Below, piece by piece: positions 20,066 through 28,797 of a stretch of 64,000 nt of DNA (the stretch's first letter is position 1; every line of letters starts with the position of its first letter). This stretch comes from Flavobacteriales bacterium (GTDB lineage Bacteria; Bacteroidota; Bacteroidia; Flavobacteriales_D; Crocinitomicaceae), in NCBI GenBank assembly GCA_947447525.1, contig CANFJL010000004.1, forward strand, positions 1 to 64,000, given 5' to 3'. The notes under the pieces were generated by a model. The model saw nothing but the letters and a program-made list of their open reading frames with translations. It made no database searches and had not been told where the DNA came from. Made by a program: the position numbers and the translations under genes.

Positions 20066-20614
20066 ATGAAAAAATTAGCATTTCTTTTTGTGCTTTCTAT
20101 TCTTTTTACTGCTTGTTCAGATTTGGCAAAAGAAAAACAACTTAAATCAATTGCAGTATTGCAAAATAAATTATCACAATTGGACCTTAATTTATCTGCA
20201 AATAAAATTGATACTGTTGCAGGTTTGCGTTGGGCTTGTAATGCGGTTGAAATACGCATTAAAAATAATTTATATCAAGACACTGTAGACAATATTCTTG
20301 GCAAGAAAATGGATGATTATAAAAGGATGCGCCGTAGTTTTGGACCTATTAGCAAAGCCTATTTTCAATTGAAAGGAGCCGTAAAAGAAGAAAATTTAGC
20401 CTTAAAAAACTTGAAATTTGATATCGAAAACGGTAGCGGTCAACGCGATAAATACGACGATTTTATTGCTTTTGAAAAAGGCAAAATTGACCAAATGAAT
20501 TTGCTTTATGAAGACTACACCTCAAGAAAAAACGAGGCGATGTTTACTTTTAATAGGCTTCATGCAAGTTTAGATTCATTTTCTAGAAAATTATTATTGG
20601 ATCATAAAAAATGA
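20066..20614 (+). CDS. Coiled-coil lipoprotein of unknown function
   Basis: A 182-residue protein with a lipobox (LSILFTAC, Cys at 17) and an otherwise helical, charged sequence with heptad-like stretches (for example KSIAVLQNKLSQLDLNLSAN and ENLALKNLKFDIENGS). I do not recognise a family. It lies 5 bp after serS and overlaps the next TPR gene by 4 bp (ATGA), so it is translated together with that TPR protein and may be its partner at the periplasmic side of a membrane. Confidence 0.75.
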   Translation: MKKLAFLFVLSILFTACSDLAKEKQLKSIAVLQNKLSQLDLNLSANKIDTVAGLRWACNAVEIRIKNNLYQDTVDNILGKKMDDYKRMRRSFGPISKAYFQLKGAVKEENLALKNLKFDIENGSGQRDKYDDFIAFEKGKIDQMNLLYEDYTSRKNEAMFTFNRLHASLDSFSRKLLLDHKK

Positions 20615-22428
20615 AGGGACTCCTCCTGTTGATTTTCTTGTCCATTCAAATAATTGATTTTGCTCAAACTGAATCGGATATAAAATTAGCCCAATACTAT
20701 TACTCTAATGGTGAATTTGATAAAGCCGTAGGATATTTTGAAAAAATCTATTTAGGTAATCCATCTAAAGTAGTTTATACTCAGTATATAGATTGTTTGA
20801 TGGCCATTAAAGATTATAAATCTGTTGAAAAAATAATAAAGAAGCAGATCAGTTTGAATAAAAACAATCCTGAATTTACCTTGCAATTGGGATTTTTTTA
20901 TGAAGAACTTAAAGAAGACGAAAAGGCTAGGAAAGTTTTTTCTTCCGTAATAAAAGATTTAAGCTACAACCCCAATCAAGTTAAGGATGTATTTTCGATA
21001 TTCCTAAAGAATAAAAAATTAGATCTTGCCAAAGAGACTCTTGATAAAGGGAGTAGAATGATGTCAGATGTCCCCTTTGAAATGCAATATGCGCTGCTAT
21101 TTGAGGCGCAAGGAGAAAAAGGAAAAATGTTTCAATCGTATTTTAAACTTTTAGAAAAATATCCAGAATACGCAACCACTGTGCAAGAAGCTTTAGCGCT
21201 AAAGTGTAATTTTCAAAATGAAAGTCAAGATTATATAATGCTTAAAGAAATCTGTTTAGATAAAATCCAAAAGGGCGACAATAACACGATATACAATGAG
21301 TTTTTAATTTGGCTTTTTCTCCAAAACAAAAATTTCCTTTCCGCCTATACACAAGTTTTAGGACTTGAAAAAAGATACAAGGGTTCGGGCGAAAGATTAA
21401 TGAATTTGGGGTCGGTTTGTATCGAAAACAAAGAGTTTTCTGTTGCCAGAAAATGTTTTCAAGCAGTTTTAGCCATCGGACAAGAAGCGCCTTATTATTT
21501 TGAGGCCGAGACGGCTTTGTTAAATGCGAGTTATATCGAGATTACAACACAAAGAACCTTTACTAAGGAAGAGATTAACACGGTAATTCAAGATTATAAA
21601 TTGGTTATTTCTAGATTAAATAATACTAGAAAATCCTTTCCAATTCAAATGGAACTGTCCTACATTTTGGCATATTATGCTGGAGAGGAATCAGAAGCGC
21701 TTACCATGTTGGAGGCATTACTGCTTACTCCAGGTTTGACAGACATGCAAAAAGCACAGGTTAAAATGAAGATTGCTGATATCAATGTTTTGAAGGGAGA
21801 GATTTGGGATGCTTCTATTCTATATATGCAAATCGATACTGATTTCAAATATGAATTGATAGGAAATGAAGCAAAATATAAGAATGCCCGAGTTTTTTAT
21901 TTCGATGGTGAGTTTGATTATGCTCAATCTCAACTAAATATTTTAAAAGAATCTACCTCTAAACTTATTGCTAATGACGCGATGCAATTATCAATTGCCA
22001 TTACAGATAATTTCGGTTTAGACAGTAATTATCAAGCCATGATGTGGTACGCAAGTGCTGAATTATTTATTGAGCAGCATAAATATACAGAGGCATTTAC
22101 TTTGTTTGATAGTATTAAAATAAATTATCCCTTTCATTCTTTGATGGATGAAATATTATTTAAAAAAGCTCAAGTAATGGAGAAGCAGTCTTTATGGACA
22201 GACGCCTTAGGGTTTTATGATCTCATCATTTCAAAATACCCAAAAGATATTCTTGCAGATGATGCCTTATTTAAGAGCGCAAAGATTTACGAGAACCAAC
22301 TTAATAATAGCGACAAAGCTTTAGAGCTTTACATGAATCTATTATTAAACTACAGCGGAAGTTTATTCACTGACGACGCAAGGAAGCAAACAAGACTCCT
22401 TAGGGGTGATAAAATAATAGAAGACTAA
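20611..22428 (+). CDS. Exported TPR-repeat protein
   Basis: A 605-residue protein with a signal peptide (LLLLIFLSIQIIDFAQ) and TPR-like helix pairs along its length, clear at residues 22-130 (AQYYYSNGEFDKAVGYFEKI) and 475-600 (AEHKYTEAFTLFDSIK-like units). The C-terminal repeats resemble those of outer-membrane assembly and peptidoglycan-associated TPR proteins such as BamD/YbgF, but no specific homologue is claimed. The start overlaps the coiled-coil lipoprotein gene by 4 bp. Its stop lies one base from the convergent dehydrogenase gene, with no terminator between. Confidence 0.82.
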   Translation: MKGLLLLIFLSIQIIDFAQTESDIKLAQYYYSNGEFDKAVGYFEKIYLGNPSKVVYTQYIDCLMAIKDYKSVEKIIKKQISLNKNNPEFTLQLGFFYEELKEDEKARKVFSSVIKDLSYNPNQVKDVFSIFLKNKKLDLAKETLDKGSRMMSDVPFEMQYALLFEAQGEKGKMFQSYFKLLEKYPEYATTVQEALALKCNFQNESQDYIMLKEICLDKIQKGDNNTIYNEFLIWLFLQNKNFLSAYTQVLGLEKRYKGSGERLMNLGSVCIENKEFSVARKCFQAVLAIGQEAPYYFEAETALLNASYIEITTQRTFTKEEINTVIQDYKLVISRLNNTRKSFPIQMELSYILAYYAGEESEALTMLEALLLTPGLTDMQKAQVKMKIADINVLKGEIWDASILYMQIDTDFKYELIGNEAKYKNARVFYFDGEFDYAQSQLNILKESTSKLIANDAMQLSIAITDNFGLDSNYQAMMWYASAELFIEQHKYTEAFTLFDSIKINYPFHSLMDEILFKKAQVMEKQSLWTDALGFYDLIISKYPKDILADDALFKSAKIYENQLNNSDKALELYMNLLLNYSGSLFTDDARKQTRLLRGDKIIED

Positions 22429-22429
22429 T

Positions 22430-23629
22430 CTAAGAAAGATCAGGCATTTCTCGAGTAAAGGCTGGTATACCAGTTATATCCATTCCTGTGATAAGTAAAT
22501 GAATATCATGTGTTCCTTCATAAGTTACAACAGATTCTAAGTTTGCCATATGGCGCATCATAGAATATTCACTTGTAATTCCCATTCCACCATGTATTTG
22601 TCTTGCTTCGCGTGCTATATTCAAAGCAATTTCAACATTATTTCTTTTTGCCATTGAAATTTGAGCAGAGGTCGCTTTACCTTCATTGCGAAGTTGACCC
22701 AATCTAAACGTTAGCAATTGCGCTTTTGTAATTTCAGTAAGCATTTCTGCTAATTTCTTTTGAATCAATTGAAATGAACCAATTGGCACGCCAAATTGGA
22801 TACGTTCCTGTGAATATCGAACAGATTGATCATAGCAATCCATCGCTGCACCAAGGGCACCCCAAGCGATCCCAAAACGAGCAGAGTCCAAACACCCAAG
22901 TGGTGCTCCTAAGCCTGATTTATTAGGCAAAATATTACTTTTCGGTACACGAACATTTTCAAAAATCAATTCACCAGTTGAAGAAGCCCGCAAAGATAAC
23001 TTACCATGCATTTCTGGAGTTGAAAACCCTTCCATTCCTCTTTCAACAATGATTCCATGTATACGACCAGTTTCATCTTTTGCCCAAACTACAGCAATCG
23101 CTGCAAATGGAGCATTGGATATCCACATTTTGGCACCATTCAAAATAACATGGTCTCCATCATCTTTAAAATTGGTGATCATTCCACCCGGATTAGAACC
23201 GAAATCTGGTTCCGTCAATCCAAAACAACCCATCATTTCACCAGTAGCTAATTTGGGCAAATATTTCATTCTTTGTTCCTCAGAGCCATATTTCCAAATG
23301 GGATACATCACCAATGAAGATTGAACAGATGCTGTAGAGCGCAGTCCTGAATCACATCTTTCTAATTCTTGCATAATCAAACCATAAGAGATATGATCTA
23401 ATCCAGCCCCACCATATTCCACTGGAATATAAGGACCAAAGGCTCCAATTTCTCCAAGTCCAGGCAATATATGCATCGGAAAAGTTGCATTTTCATAATG
23501 CTCATCAATTATAGGAGACATTTCTTTTTTCACCCATTGTCTAGCCGTATCCCGGATTAATTTATGTTCATCAGTATATAAATCATCTAATGCGTAATAA
23601 TCAGGGTGTTTATAAAGATCTGTTTTCAT
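22430..23629 (-). CDS. gcdH: Glutaryl-CoA dehydrogenase-type acyl-CoA dehydrogenase
   Basis: A 399-residue FAD-dependent acyl-CoA dehydrogenase. The sequence follows glutaryl-CoA dehydrogenase closely: GLRSTASVQSSLVMYPIWKYG split as RSTASVQSSLVMYPI around R97 (the residue that binds the substrate carboxylate), GCFGLTEPDFGSNPGGM for FAD and substrate contacts, and YEGTHDIHLLITG containing the catalytic base E371. Glutaryl-CoA dehydrogenase oxidises and decarboxylates glutaryl-CoA to crotonyl-CoA late in lysine and tryptophan breakdown. No other gene of that route lies next to it, so another short acyl-CoA substrate remains possible. Transcribed alone from its own promoter. Confidence 0.87.
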   Translation of the reverse strand: MKTDLYKHPDYYALDDLYTDEHKLIRDTARQWVKKEMSPIIDEHYENATFPMHILPGLGEIGAFGPYIPVEYGGAGLDHISYGLIMQELERCDSGLRSTASVQSSLVMYPIWKYGSEEQRMKYLPKLATGEMMGCFGLTEPDFGSNPGGMITNFKDDGDHVILNGAKMWISNAPFAAIAVVWAKDETGRIHGIIVERGMEGFSTPEMHGKLSLRASSTGELIFENVRVPKSNILPNKSGLGAPLGCLDSARFGIAWGALGAAMDCYDQSVRYSQERIQFGVPIGSFQLIQKKLAEMLTEITKAQLLTFRLGQLRNEGKATSAQISMAKRNNVEIALNIAREARQIHGGMGITSEYSMMRHMANLESVVTYEGTHDIHLLITGMDITGIPAFTREMPDLS

Positions 23630-23649
23630 TATGAATATTTTTATTTTGA

Positions 23650-23657
23650 CAAAAGTA
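23650..23657 (-). promoter_or_regulatory. -7 promoter box for gcdH-type gene
   Basis: Minus-strand TACTTTTG, a perfect TAnnTTTG match 20 bp before the start codon at 23629. Confidence 0.5.
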
Positions 23658-23694
23658 CTGAATAAATAAAATCTAATTTAATGGACTTTCTAAT

Positions 23695-23702
23695 TAATTT
23701 TG
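23695..23702 (+). promoter_or_regulatory. -7 promoter box for the DUF4271 gene
   Basis: TAATTTTG, a perfect TAnnTTTG match, 24 bp before the ATG at 23727. It is divergent from the gcdH promoter 37 bp away. Confidence 0.5.
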
Positions 23703-23726
23703 CACCAAGTAATTATTTAAGGAGAA

Positions 23727-24401
23727 ATGGATCATAAAATGATATTGCAATTAAGGGAACCGCAAATCACAAATGGACTTTTGTTTTGTGCCCTATTGTG
23801 TTTGGCTTTAATTGCTTTGGCGCGCTTAAATAAAGAAAGACTATTTGTGCTGGTTCTGCAAGGGTTTAAAAGATTAAAGTGGCAAGATCAATTGATTAAT
23901 GAACAAGAACGGATTGAAAATGGCACCGCCCTCGTGTTAATATTGAATTTTTTAATTAGTGGGGGATTAACGATTTTTCAAATCATTCGGAGAACACCTT
24001 GTTCTAATGTAGACTTTTATCTTCTCTTAGGTATCCCTTTGTTTATTTTGTTGTATTGGAAATCTGGACAATGGTTAATTACTTTATTGGTGGGGAAACA
24101 TGAAGTAACAAGGCAAATTAAATTTAATACCAGATTCTCATTTTTTTTCGGAGGTTTCTTGTTTTTGGGAGTTGCTATTTTTTCTTTGTTAAATGTTAAA
24201 CTACTAGACCATCTCCTAATTTTTGCTTTAGCAGTATTTGTAATATTGTTAACAGCTCGAATTTTAAAGGGTATCTGGAGCGCTTACCTTCTTGCTGTAC
24301 CATGGTATTACATAATTTTGTATCTTTGCACCTTGGAAGTACTTCCTATGCTAGTTTTATTTGGACTATATGGCGATCGTTTTTCCAGTTTTGTTAAGTA
24401 G
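23727..24401 (+). CDS. DUF4271 family membrane protein
   Basis: A 224-residue inner-membrane protein with about six hydrophobic helices, typical of DUF4271, which in Bacteroidota sits directly upstream of a HemD-type uroporphyrinogen-III synthase gene, as here. No catalytic motif is visible. Its conserved pairing with the downstream gene suggests a shared but undefined role. A probable promoter lies just upstream. Confidence 0.82.
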   Translation: MDHKMILQLREPQITNGLLFCALLCLALIALARLNKERLFVLVLQGFKRLKWQDQLINEQERIENGTALVLILNFLISGGLTIFQIIRRTPCSNVDFYLLLGIPLFILLYWKSGQWLITLLVGKHEVTRQIKFNTRFSFFFGGFLFLGVAIFSLLNVKLLDHLLIFALAVFVILLTARILKGIWSAYLLAVPWYYIILYLCTLEVLPMLVLFGLYGDRFSSFVK

Positions 24402-24424
24402 TGAATTATTAAAATAGATTATCC

Positions 24425-25174
24425 TTGGCAATTAAAACCATTTTAGTGTCTCAACCTCAACCTGAAGGAGATAAGTCTCCTTACTTTGATCTTGCGGCCA
24501 AGTATAAGTTAAAAATCGATTTTCGTCCCTTCATTAAGGTCGAAGGAATTGACGCGAAAGAGTTCCGTGCTCAAAAGATCAATCTAGCAGATCATACCGC
24601 AGTTATTCTAACATCAAAAGTGGCTGTTGATCATTTTTTTAGAATTGCACAGGAAACACGATTTGAAGTTCCCGAATCAATGAAATATTTCTGTATTTCT
24701 GAAGCTGTAGCTTTATATCTTCAAAAATATGTTCCCTACCGTAAGAGGAAAATCTTTTTCGGAAAGCAAACCATTGAAGAATTAACGGAATTAATGAAGA
24801 AACATAAAGGAGAAAATTTTTTACTTCCTTGTACTGATATCCTTAGAGATAACATTCCTCAAACGCTAGAGCTACAAAAGATGCAATTCTCTAAAACAAT
24901 ATTATACAGAACGGTAGCATCAGATTTATCTGATCTAGAGGATGTGTATTATGACTTATTGGTTTTCTTTAGTCCAGGCGGGATTGAATCTTTATTTAAA
25001 AATTTCCCTGACTTTAAACAAAATGAAACAGCAATCGCTGCTTTTGGAGCAACTACCGCTAATGCAGTTGTTAAACATAATTTGCGTTTGGATGTCCATG
25101 CTCCACACCCCAAGGCTCCTTCAATGGTAGGTGCAATTGAGCTTTTTATCAAAGAGCAACTCAAGAAAAAATAA
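24425..25174 (+). CDS. hemD: Uroporphyrinogen-III synthase family protein
   Basis: A 249-residue protein of the HemD fold, two Rossmann-like lobes with the active site between. Recognisable parts are ILVSQPQPEG at the start, AVILTSKVAVDHFF, FLLPCTDILRDNIPQTL and LLVFFSPGGIESLF followed by IAAFGATTANAV. HemD closes hydroxymethylbilane to uroporphyrinogen III in haem synthesis. In Bacteroidota this divergent HemD group is often far from other hem genes and paired with DUF4271, so a changed function is possible. The start is a TTG 23 bp after the DUF4271 stop; no ATG fits. Confidence 0.8.
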   Translation: MAIKTILVSQPQPEGDKSPYFDLAAKYKLKIDFRPFIKVEGIDAKEFRAQKINLADHTAVILTSKVAVDHFFRIAQETRFEVPESMKYFCISEAVALYLQKYVPYRKRKIFFGKQTIEELTELMKKHKGENFLLPCTDILRDNIPQTLELQKMQFSKTILYRTVASDLSDLEDVYYDLLVFFSPGGIESLFKNFPDFKQNETAIAAFGATTANAVVKHNLRLDVHAPHPKAPSMVGAIELFIKEQLKKK

Positions 25175-25287
25175 ATTTTCAAGCTTATTTCCTATTATTC
25201 AACTTGAAAATTGAATAATTATACCTAAAAAGTTTTGTTTGATAGAAATTTGGAGTTATTTTTACCGATAACTTAAATCTATTTAAA

Positions 25288-26754
25288 ATGAAAAAACTAA
25301 TACTTTCTATTGCTGTATTTGCTGGAGTGTTAAGTGCAAGCGCACAAACACCCGTTGGTACAGTTGTTTCCAATTTCAATTTGACTGATATCAATGGAAA
25401 CACACAAAATCTTTTTGCTATGCTAGATGCTGGTAAAATGGTTGTTATTGATGTTTCTGCTACTTGGTGTGGTCCATGTTGGAATTACCACAACACAGGC
25501 GCATTAAATACATTCTATGCTGCTCATGGTCCTGCTGGAACAAATGATGCTGTTGTATTATTCGTTGAAGGTGATCCATCAACTCCAACTACAGGTTTAT
25601 CTGGTGGTGCAAATGGTGCTTCTGCGTCTCAGGGTGACTGGATTACAGGAGAAACTTTTCCTATTATTGATTTAGCAACGAGTGCATCTTTTACAGCTTC
25701 AGGACTTGAGATTCCTTATTTTCCTGTAATGTATGTAATTTGTCCTAACCGTACGGTAATCCAATCAGGAGTTGCTGGTGCAATTGGAACAGTTGCTTTA
25801 TTAAACAGTTATGTTGGAACTTGTCCAGCGCCTGCATCTAACCCTGCTGATGTTGCTGCTTTAGCTTACAAAGGTTCTTTAGTTCATTGTGAAGGTTCTT
25901 ATACTCCAATGGTACAAATCCAAAACAATGGTACTTCTGCATTAACTTCTGCAACTATTACAGTTACTCAAGGTGGAACAACAGTTTCTACTGGATCTTA
26001 CACAGGAAGTTTAGCTACTTATGGAGTTGCTACTGTAAACTGTACTCCAATCCCTTCTTTTACAGGTGGTGCTTTGACAGTAACGGTTACTACAACAGGT
26101 GATGCTTTAGCTACCAACAATGCTGTTACGGCTAACATTGCAACTGCTTTAATCGCAGTTTCTCAATATGCTACAGTAAACATTACTACTGATGCTTATG
26201 GTTCTGAAACAACATGGAAAATTAAAAACAGTACAGGAACAGTAGTTTCTCAAGGAGGTCCTTGGACAGATTTAACTGCTGCTGGACAAACAGTTCAAAC
26301 TCCAGTTACAGTTGCATTAAGCGCTTCTCAATGTTATACATTCGAAATCTATGATGCATATGGTGATGGTATTTGTTGTAACTATGGTAACGGAGCTTAC
26401 TCTGTTACTGATGCTGCTGCAAACACTTTAGTATCTGGTTCTGCATTTGGATCAATGGAAGCTTCTGTATTCAAAACAGGTGTTCTTGGATTGAATGAAA
26501 TGGAATTAATGGCTGTTAATGTTTATCCAAATCCTGCTGCTGATGTTGTTAATGTTTCTTTTGAAGCAAACAATCAAGATGTTGCAGTTGCTTTGATCGA
26601 TATTCAAGGTCGTACAATTGCTACTAAAAATGTAAGCAATTTATCTGGAACACAAGTTGTTTCTTTCTCAACTGAAAATGTTGCAAAAGGAAGCTACATC
26701 GTTTCTATTACTGCTAATGGATTCACTTCTACTAAGAATGTAATTGTTAAATAA
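25288..26754 (+). CDS. Secreted thioredoxin-fold protein with T9SS type A sorting domain
   Basis: A 488-residue exported protein. Residues 1-20 are a signal peptide (VLSASAQ). A thioredoxin-like domain follows (about 22-190) with the redox pair C61-G-P-C64 in SATWCGPCWNYH. Next are a CARDB-like adhesion domain (about 205-290), a cysteine-containing domain with YGDGICCNYGNGAY (about 295-400) and a type A T9SS domain (from VYPNPAADVVNVSF to the end). The protein is therefore expected at the cell surface or outside the cell. Codon choice is much more uniform than in neighbouring genes (mostly GCT, ACA, GTT, TCT), suggesting high expression. A strong terminator follows 20 bp after the stop. The extracellular redox substrate is unknown. 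Confidence 0.9.
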   Translation: MKKLILSIAVFAGVLSASAQTPVGTVVSNFNLTDINGNTQNLFAMLDAGKMVVIDVSATWCGPCWNYHNTGALNTFYAAHGPAGTNDAVVLFVEGDPSTPTTGLSGGANGASASQGDWITGETFPIIDLATSASFTASGLEIPYFPVMYVICPNRTVIQSGVAGAIGTVALLNSYVGTCPAPASNPADVAALAYKGSLVHCEGSYTPMVQIQNNGTSALTSATITVTQGGTTVSTGSYTGSLATYGVATVNCTPIPSFTGGALTVTVTTTGDALATNNAVTANIATALIAVSQYATVNITTDAYGSETTWKIKNSTGTVVSQGGPWTDLTAAGQTVQTPVTVALSASQCYTFEIYDAYGDGICCNYGNGAYSVTDAAANTLVSGSAFGSMEASVFKTGVLGLNEMELMAVNVYPNPAADVVNVSFEANNQDVAVALIDIQGRTIATKNVSNLSGTQVVSFSTENVAKGSYIVSITANGFTSTKNVIVK

Positions 26755-26774
26755 TTACACTTAATAAATTAAAA

Positions 26775-26802
26775 GGGGGAAGCTTGCTTCCCCCTTTTTT
26801 TT
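26775..26802 (+). terminator. Rho-independent terminator after the thioredoxin-fold gene
   Basis: Perfect 9-bp stem GGGGGAAGC / GCTTCCCCC (26775-26783 and 26786-26794) followed by eight T residues (26795-26802). It also separates this gene from the convergent hflX gene. Confidence 0.92.
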
Positions 26803-26826
26803 GTGCCTAAAATTTAAGTTAAGATT

Positions 26827-28017
26827 CTAGTAAAGAAAATTATTATAAGGATATCTGATTTTGAAGATGGTTTTGACTTCTTCGTATAGAACGGTTTTAA
26901 GTTCTTCGATATTCTCTTTGTCCTGTGCGGAGATAAATACGCATTGAGTTTTACCCATCTTTGCCATCCATGTTTTTTTCAAATCAGCTAAAGATTCAGA
27001 TCTATCATTTTCTTCAACATCTTCAATAGGATCGGTGTGATAAGCATCAATTTTATTGAATACAATGATACAAGGCTTTTCAGTTTTATCAATTTCATTT
27101 AATGTTTCGTTTACTACTTGAAACTGCTCTTCAAAGTTGGGATGAGAAATATCAAGTACATGCACCAATAAATCCGCCTCTCTAACTTCATCAAGGGTTG
27201 ATTTAAAGGACTCCATTAATTGTTGTGGTAATTTTCTTATGAAACCAACGGTGTCGGTTAAAAGCATAGGCATATTCTCCACTACTACTTTTCTTACAGT
27301 AGTATCAAGAGTTGCAAACAACTTATTTTCAGCAAAAACTTCTGACTTAGCCAAAAGGTTCATTAAGGTACTTTTTCCAACATTGGTATATCCAACTAAT
27401 GCAACACGCACCAATTGACCTCTGTTGCCGCGTTGAACGGCCATTTGTTTATCAATATCTTGTAATCTCTCTTTCATTAAGGAGATCCGCATTTGAATAA
27501 TCCGTCTGTCTGTCTCGATTTGAGATTCTCCAGGACCTCTTAATCCAATTCCTCCCTTTTGTCGCTCAAGGTGGGTCCACATGCGTGTTAATCTTGGTAA
27601 CATATATTGTAATTGCGCCAATTCTACTTGCGTCTTTGCATGAAATGATCGGGCCCTGCTTGCAAAGATGTCAAGAATCAGAATAGGCCTATCTATTACC
27701 TTACATTCTAATTCTCTTTCAATATTTCTTAATTGTGAGGGAGATAATTCGTCGTCAAATACAACCAACTCAATATTCGCCGCGTTGATATATTGTTTAA
27801 TTTCTTCTAGCTTTCCTTTTCCAACATAAGTTTTTGGGTGTGGATGAGGTAAACGCTGCATGAATCTTTTTTTCGAAAATGCTCCAGCAGTTTCCGCTAA
27901 AAATTCTAATTCATTTAAATATTCGATTTCAATTGCTTCGGTAATGTCCGCGCTAATTACACCAACTAAAACGCAATCTTCTTCCACAGCGTCAATGGTA
28001 CTATGTCCCTCTGTCAA
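26827..28017 (-). CDS. hflX: GTPase HflX
   Basis: A 396-residue ribosome-associated GTPase that splits or rescues stalled 70S ribosomes. The N-terminal HflX domain (about 1-190) contains the glycine-rich linker GGIGLRGPGESQIETDRR, given here as GGIGLRGPGESQ. The G domain shows G1 GYTNVGKST, G3 DTVGF and G4 NKID. It is followed on the same strand by nothing within 20 bp and ends near the convergent terminator. The upstream cytochrome c gene overlaps its start by 4 bp. Confidence 0.95.
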   Translation of the reverse strand: MTEGHSTIDAVEEDCVLVGVISADITEAIEIEYLNELEFLAETAGAFSKKRFMQRLPHPHPKTYVGKGKLEEIKQYINAANIELVVFDDELSPSQLRNIERELECKVIDRPILILDIFASRARSFHAKTQVELAQLQYMLPRLTRMWTHLERQKGGIGLRGPGESQIETDRRIIQMRISLMKERLQDIDKQMAVQRGNRGQLVRVALVGYTNVGKSTLMNLLAKSEVFAENKLFATLDTTVRKVVVENMPMLLTDTVGFIRKLPQQLMESFKSTLDEVREADLLVHVLDISHPNFEEQFQVVNETLNEIDKTEKPCIIVFNKIDAYHTDPIEDVEENDRSESLADLKKTWMAKMGKTQCVFISAQDKENIEELKTVLYEEVKTIFKIRYPYNNFLY

Positions 28018-28343
28018 TGTCTTAGTTTTTTAATATGCGCAATAACCAGATCCATATTTTTTTTAGTTTCTAAATTAGCTTTCATCGAAGGCATTGAATT
28101 TTTTCCTTCCTTGAGAATTTTCATAATCTCATGATCCTTTAAACGAGACTTCGTCAAATCTTTAGCTCCGGATGCTCCTAGTTTTCCATCATCTCCATGG
28201 CAAGCGGCACAATTCATAATAAATAAATTCTCCCCTAATACTTCTGGAGTTTCTGGTGGGCCAGATTTAATCTCATTAGATGCCGAGGTACAAGCGCTTA
28301 TAAAAATCAAGCAAATACTAATATAGAGACTCCTTAAAACCAT
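28014..28343 (-). CDS. Mono-haem cytochrome c lipoprotein
   Basis: A 109-residue periplasmic electron carrier. A lipoprotein signal ends LIFISAC, and the mature part has a single haem-attachment motif CAACH with a later methionine-rich segment (NSMPSM) providing the sixth ligand. The ATG at 28343 is preferred to a TTG at 28373, which would give a 40-bp overlap with the upstream gene; the preferred start overlaps by 10 bp. The gene lies between a four-helix membrane protein and hflX in an overlapping operon. Confidence 0.85.
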   Translation of the reverse strand: MVLRSLYISICLIFISACTSASNEIKSGPPETPEVLGENLFIMNCAACHGDDGKLGASGAKDLTKSRLKDHEIMKILKEGKNSMPSMKANLETKKNMDLVIAHIKKLRH

Positions 28344-28786
28344 CCACCGCCAAGATTTATTCTGAAGGGCCAAGGAATAAATAAGAGTATAAGGATAAAT
28401 CCAATTAAGTAAAATAAACGAATAGTTTTGAATTTATCCGCATCATTTTCCTTCCTTTTGGACTTACTATATCCTATTGTAATCAGCACAATCGCAAGTA
28501 ACATTCCAATTAGATGTTCCATTCCGTAAAAACGATGTAATGGGTTTTTCATCCATCCTGCTAAAAAAGTTACTTTTTCAGATAAAAAATATTGCACTAT
28601 TCCAATTACAAACTGCAAATGCAAAGTAACCATCGCAAAAAGCGTAATCATTTTATGTTTTTTCTCAAATTTCTTAGCTGTAAATGCATAAAAAATCGCT
28701 ATAATCAATAAAATAAGCGCTACCCATCTAAGGCCAGAATGGGTGTGATTTAAAATACTTTCAAAAGTTGAAATAGTTGTTGTCAT
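28334..28786 (-). CDS. Small four-helix membrane protein, possibly cytochrome b-like
   Basis: A 150-residue protein with four predicted membrane helices (about 17-35, 45-65, 85-107 and 127-145) and conserved histidines on helix edges (NHTHSGLRW, HLQF, GMEHLIG). The histidine pattern and the overlapping cytochrome c gene suggest a membrane haem or electron-transfer partner, which is inference. It starts 11 bp after the lepA stop and overlaps the cytochrome gene. Confidence 0.72.
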   Translation of the reverse strand: MTTTISTFESILNHTHSGLRWVALILLIIAIFYAFTAKKFEKKHKMITLFAMVTLHLQFVIGIVQYFLSEKVTFLAGWMKNPLHRFYGMEHLIGMLLAIVLITIGYSKSKRKENDADKFKTIRLFYLIGFILILLFIPWPFRINLGGGWF

Positions 28787-28797
28787 CGTTAAATAAT

